Of a DNA stretch of 18,905 bases, positions 16,762 through 18,905 are shown in pieces. Both the position numbers and the translations under genes were made by a program. The notes beneath the pieces were generated by a model, which was not told the DNA's origin, did not search any database, and worked only from the letters and a program-made list of their open reading frames with translations. The DNA is from CAXMST01 sp032122625 (GTDB lineage Bacteria > Actinomycetota > Thermoleophilia > Solirubrobacterales > 70-9): the NCBI GenBank assembly GCA_032122625.1, contig JAQBGG010000116.1:1-18905 (forward strand). The letters are read 5' to 3'. Position 1 is the first letter of the stretch; each line of letters opens with the position of its first letter.

Positions 16762-17030
16762 CGCGGCCTCCTCTCGGCAACGACCGCCGCCTTGCGGCCG
16801 ATCCCCGGCAGCGCGGCGAGGATCGCGTCGAACTGCGCGTTGATCGCCTTCACCGCGGGCTCGAGCGGCCGCAGGTGCTGGGATTCGACGGTGCTCAGCG
16901 CGCTCCCGAGCTTTGCGAGGCGGTCGGAGATCGCCTCGAGGTCGCGGCGGACGAGGATCAGCGCCACGGCGAGCACCGCGATCACGACCGCAGCGAGCAC
17001 GACGCTGAGCACGACCTGCAGATCAGTCAC
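16758..17030 (-). CDS. Single-pass membrane protein, third of five
   Basis: 90 residues. The membrane segment covers about residues 4-27 (LQVVLSVVLAAVVIAVLAVA), followed at once by VRRDLEAISDRLAKLGSALS, a charged amphipathic helix likely to form a coiled coil, and a second helix (PAVKAINAQFDAILAALPGI). The tail is basic (ERRPR). Arg-Arg after the membrane segment predicts a cytoplasmic tail. The AINAQFDA segment matches AINEQLDA in the 208-residue protein. The start is a GTG at 17030 overlapping the previous stop (GTGA). No named family recognised; the shape recalls short membrane-anchored coiled-coil proteins. Confidence 0.72.
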   Translation of the reverse strand: MTDLQVVLSVVLAAVVIAVLAVALILVRRDLEAISDRLAKLGSALSTVESQHLRPLEPAVKAINAQFDAILAALPGIGRKAAVVAERRPR

Positions 17031-17353
17031 GCCTCGACCTCCTCCTCTGCCCCGTCGGCGCCGTCTGGGAGGGGCCCGAAGCCGTCGGTGAGCGCATTCA
17101 TGTAGCCGTCCTGAACCACGGCCTCATCGAAGATCTCCGCCAGCACCGGGGCGGTCGCCTCGAGCTGCGGGATGTTTGCCGTGTTCGCGCCGACCTCGCC
17201 TGCGATCTCGAGCAGACCGTCGGTCGACCGCCTGATCCGCGTCGTCTGAACCAGGAGCATCAGCAGCAGGCCGGCGACGACCAGCGCCGCGACGAGCCCG
17301 ATCGCCAGCGCGATCCACCCGTAGGTCTCGCCGGTGACCGCGGTGAGGATCAC
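17027..17353 (-). CDS. Single-pass membrane protein, second of five
   Basis: 108 residues. The membrane segment covers about residues 12-37 (GWIALAIGLVAALVVAGLLL), then TTRIRRSTDGLLEIAGEVGA, a second helix (LEATAPVLAEIFDEAVV) and an acidic C-terminus (DGADGAEEEVEA). The Arg-rich juxtamembrane stretch predicts a cytoplasmic tail. The GTG at 17353 overlaps the preceding stop (GTGA). A longer in-frame reading to 17689 consists mainly of Arg/Gly/Asp-rich antisense-like sequence overlapping the first gene of the run, and is rejected. No family recognised. Confidence 0.7.
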   Translation of the reverse strand: MILTAVTGETYGWIALAIGLVAALVVAGLLLMLLVQTTRIRRSTDGLLEIAGEVGANTANIPQLEATAPVLAEIFDEAVVQDGYMNALTDGFGPLPDGADGAEEEVEA

Positions 17354-17607
17354 TTCCCGACCGCCACCTTGCGCAGCGCCCGCGCGGCGTGCAGGATGCG
17401 CACGCCCGAGTCGTTGATCCGCGCGACGCCGTCGAGCCCGGCGGTCTGCAGGCGAACCGCCTCGACGCCCTCCTCGGCCGTCCTCGCCTGCGCGGCGATC
17501 CGCGTCGCCAGCGCGACGATCGTGATCACGATGGCCGCGGCGACCGCGATCACGACGACGCCGAGGATGATCCCCACCACCCAGCCGGTGGCCGCGACCG
17601 TCAGCAT
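17350..17607 (-). CDS. Single-pass membrane protein, first gene of the cox unit
   Basis: 85 residues. A long Val/Ile/Ala-rich membrane segment (about 9-36, VVGIILGVVVIAVAAAIVIT) is followed by TRIAAQARTAEEGVEAVRLQ and a basic end (ARALRKVAVGK). The ATG at 17607 is preferred over an in-frame start at 17697, because GAGGT lies 6 bases upstream and the upstream 30 residues look random. It heads the run of coupled genes that continues into coxMSL, so the promoter for the whole unit is probably in the gap upstream (17608-17784). No family recognised. Confidence 0.7.
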   Translation of the reverse strand: MLTVAATGWVVGIILGVVVIAVAAAIVITIVALATRIAAQARTAEEGVEAVRLQTAGLDGVARINDSGVRILHAARALRKVAVGK

Positions 17608-17784
17608 TCGCAGACCTCGACCTGACCCGATGAGATCGCCGGCACCATCTTCTCCAGTACTCCTCTCGTCTCCAAGACAACATATCCAACGGGCCAAGCC
17701 GGCGGCATTCCGTCCGCCGGCGAGTGGGCCGATCTCACCCGCGCCGGTCAGTCCCGCTCGTTAGCCTGAGCTGCGGAAGAGATC
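17608..17784. promoter_or_regulatory. Divergent intergenic region between the cox unit and a second xdhC
   Basis: This 177-base gap separates the start of the first membrane-protein gene (-) from the XdhC gene (+), so it should hold promoters in both directions. It contains the only locally A/T-rich patch nearby (about 17674-17690) and the inverted repeat at 17698-17721. I could not assign -35/-10 boxes with confidence. Confidence 0.5.
17698..17721. repeat. Inverted repeat GCCGGCGG-N8-CCGCCGGC in the divergent promoter region
   Basis: Two perfect 8-base arms (17698-17705 and 17714-17721) are separated by 8 bases. The spacing suits a dimeric regulator operator on one DNA face. It has no T-tract on either side, so a terminator is less likely. 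Confidence 0.45.
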
Positions 17785-18905
17785 GTGAGCGCGTTTCCAA
17801 CTCCGGAGAGGATCGCGGCCGAATGGCTGCGTGAGGGCCGTCGGGTAGTCGGCGCCACGCTGGTCGAAAGGATCGGCTCGGCGCCACTCGACCCCGGCGC
17901 GCAGATGCTGATTGATGACCGCGGCAGCATCGAGGGATCGGTGACCGGGGGGTGCGTGGAGGGCGCCCTCGTCGATGAGGCGGAGCGGGTCCTCAGCGGG
18001 GGCGAGGCCAGGGTCGTGACCTACGGCGTCTCCGACGAAGCGGCCGCGGGGGTCGGGCTGATGTGCGGGGGGACGGTCCGCGTCTTCGTCCATGAGTACG
18101 GCAAGGACTCGCTCGACCGGCTCGATGCCGTCGCGGACGCACGCGCCGCCGGGGCGCCCGTTGCTTTGGCCACCGTGATCGAGGGTAAGCGCGCCGGGGC
18201 CTCGATGGCGATTCTCAGCGACGGCGTCTCGGGCGGGCTCGGAGTCGCCGACCTGCTCGATCGGAACGCCGAGCGCGATGCCCGCGGGCAACTCGACGAA
18301 GGCGTCTCCCGAATCCGCCGCTACGGGACGGCCGGCGAGGTAATGGGCTCCGAGCTGCCCGTCTACATCCAGGCGTTCTCGAGCCGGCCGCGGATGGTGA
18401 TCTTCGGAGCGATCGACTTCTCCGCGGAGATGGCGAATGTCGCCGGCGACGTCGGCTACAAGGTCACGATCTGCGACGCCCGCGAGCCGTTCCTGCAGAG
18501 CCCGCGGTTCTCCCGCAACGCCGAGGTCGTCGTCTCATGGCCCGATCGCTATCTGGAGGGTGAGGAGTTGGGCCCGCGCGACGTCGTCCTCGTCTTCACC
18601 CATGACCCGAAGTTCGACGAGCCGGCGCTGATTTCCGCCCTGGCCTCCGGCGCAGGCTATGTCGGCGCGCTCGGCAGTCGCCGCACCCAGAAACAGCGGG
18701 TCGAGCGCCTCCGGCATGCCGGGCTCGACGCAGCCGCGATCGACCGGATCCACGCTCCCTGCGGCCTCGACCTCGGCGCCCGCACGCCCTCGGAGACGGC
18801 GGTCTCGGTCCTCGCCGAGGTGATCGCGTTCAGGACCGGGCGCAGCGGCGAGAGCCTAGGCGAGACGAGCGGACCGATCCACGCCCAGGTCGCGGGCGAC
18901 GAGGG
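17785..18905 (+). CDS. XdhC family protein, 3' end beyond the window
   Basis: At least 373 residues with no stop before the window edge. The N-terminal XdhC_CoxI domain shows SVTGGCVEGAL (about 52-62) and GLMCGG (91-96); the C-terminal XdhC_C Rossmann domain shows MVIFGAIDFSAEMA, VTICDAREPF, VLVFTHDPKFDEPAL, YVGALGSRRTQKQR and DLGARTPSE. These proteins bind the molybdenum cofactor and help its sulfuration before insertion into xanthine or CO dehydrogenase-type enzymes. Unlike the XdhC-YHS protein of the cox unit, this copy has the full two-domain length of classical XdhC and, so far as seen, no YHS domain. The GTG at 17785 follows GGAAG by 5 bases. It diverges from the cox unit and may serve the same enzyme. 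The visible C-terminus (GRSGESLGE) is near the expected end. Confidence 0.9.
   Translation, partial: MSAFPTPERIAAEWLREGRRVVGATLVERIGSAPLDPGAQMLIDDRGSIEGSVTGGCVEGALVDEAERVLSGGEARVVTYGVSDEAAAGVGLMCGGTVRVFVHEYGKDSLDRLDAVADARAAGAPVALATVIEGKRAGASMAILSDGVSGGLGVADLLDRNAERDARGQLDEGVSRIRRYGTAGEVMGSELPVYIQAFSSRPRMVIFGAIDFSAEMANVAGDVGYKVTICDAREPFLQSPRFSRNAEVVVSWPDRYLEGEELGPRDVVLVFTHDPKFDEPALISALASGAGYVGALGSRRTQKQRVERLRHAGLDAAAIDRIHAPCGLDLGARTPSETAVSVLAEVIAFRTGRSGESLGETSGPIHAQVAGDE

Noticed and set aside
15289..17091. 600-residue + strand frame opposite coxM and the membrane-protein genes
   Set aside because: Asp/Arg/His-rich antisense translation without recognisable domains; the - strand genes have membrane segments, coupled starts and a known subunit.

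Overview
The window is high-GC DNA with strong G/C third-position bias, frequent GTG starts and dense 4-base gene overlaps. The gene content (aerobic CO dehydrogenase, YceI, DegV, a secreted arylsulfotransferase-like protein, a DUF3089 hydrolase) suggests a high-GC actinobacterium, perhaps of the Thermoleophilia/Solirubrobacterales type. The lineage is inference; no rRNA or marker gene is present.

Bases 1-2796 (+ strand) hold an upstream stretch with no clear gene, a GNAT acetyltransferase, a small dimeric alpha/beta-barrel-like protein and a DegV-family lipid-binding protein. On the - strand, 2793-3916 is a DUF3089 secreted hydrolase broken by an in-frame TGA and a 1-base frameshift, and 4010-5863 is a secreted ASST-family protein with an Ig/cadherin-like N-terminal region. 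A short possible gene (6007-6209, +), itself apparently frameshifted, follows.

Bases 6224-6935 (-) encode a CoxG-type SRPBCC protein and a zinc-ribbon protein. They are divergent from a YceI gene (6984-7523, +) across a 48-base gap that contains a perfect 14-base palindrome.

The centrepiece is a - strand unit of about 10 kb, from 17607 down to 7532. In transcription order it encodes five small single-pass membrane proteins, coxM (FAD subunit), coxS (2x[2Fe-2S] subunit), coxL (molybdopterin subunit with the form I signature AYRCSFR), an XdhC/CoxI protein fused to a YHS metal-binding domain, a MocA-like cytidylyltransferase, CoxD (AAA+), CoxE (VWA), a 61-residue Cys/His protein, and a free-standing copy of a middle segment of CoxL that lacks the catalytic loops. 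Almost every junction is a 1-20 base overlap or a gap of 2-18 bases, so the genes are probably co-transcribed and translationally coupled. A second XdhC gene (17785 to the window end, +) diverges from the head of the unit.

Together these genes make, mature and probably tether a Mo-Cu CO dehydrogenase that feeds electrons from CO to the respiratory chain. MocA and the two XdhC proteins supply the cofactor, and CoxD/CoxE mature the Mo-S-Cu site. The most novel elements are the five membrane proteins, the XdhC-YHS fusion and the stand-alone CoxL-like domain. Their roles are inferred from position only.
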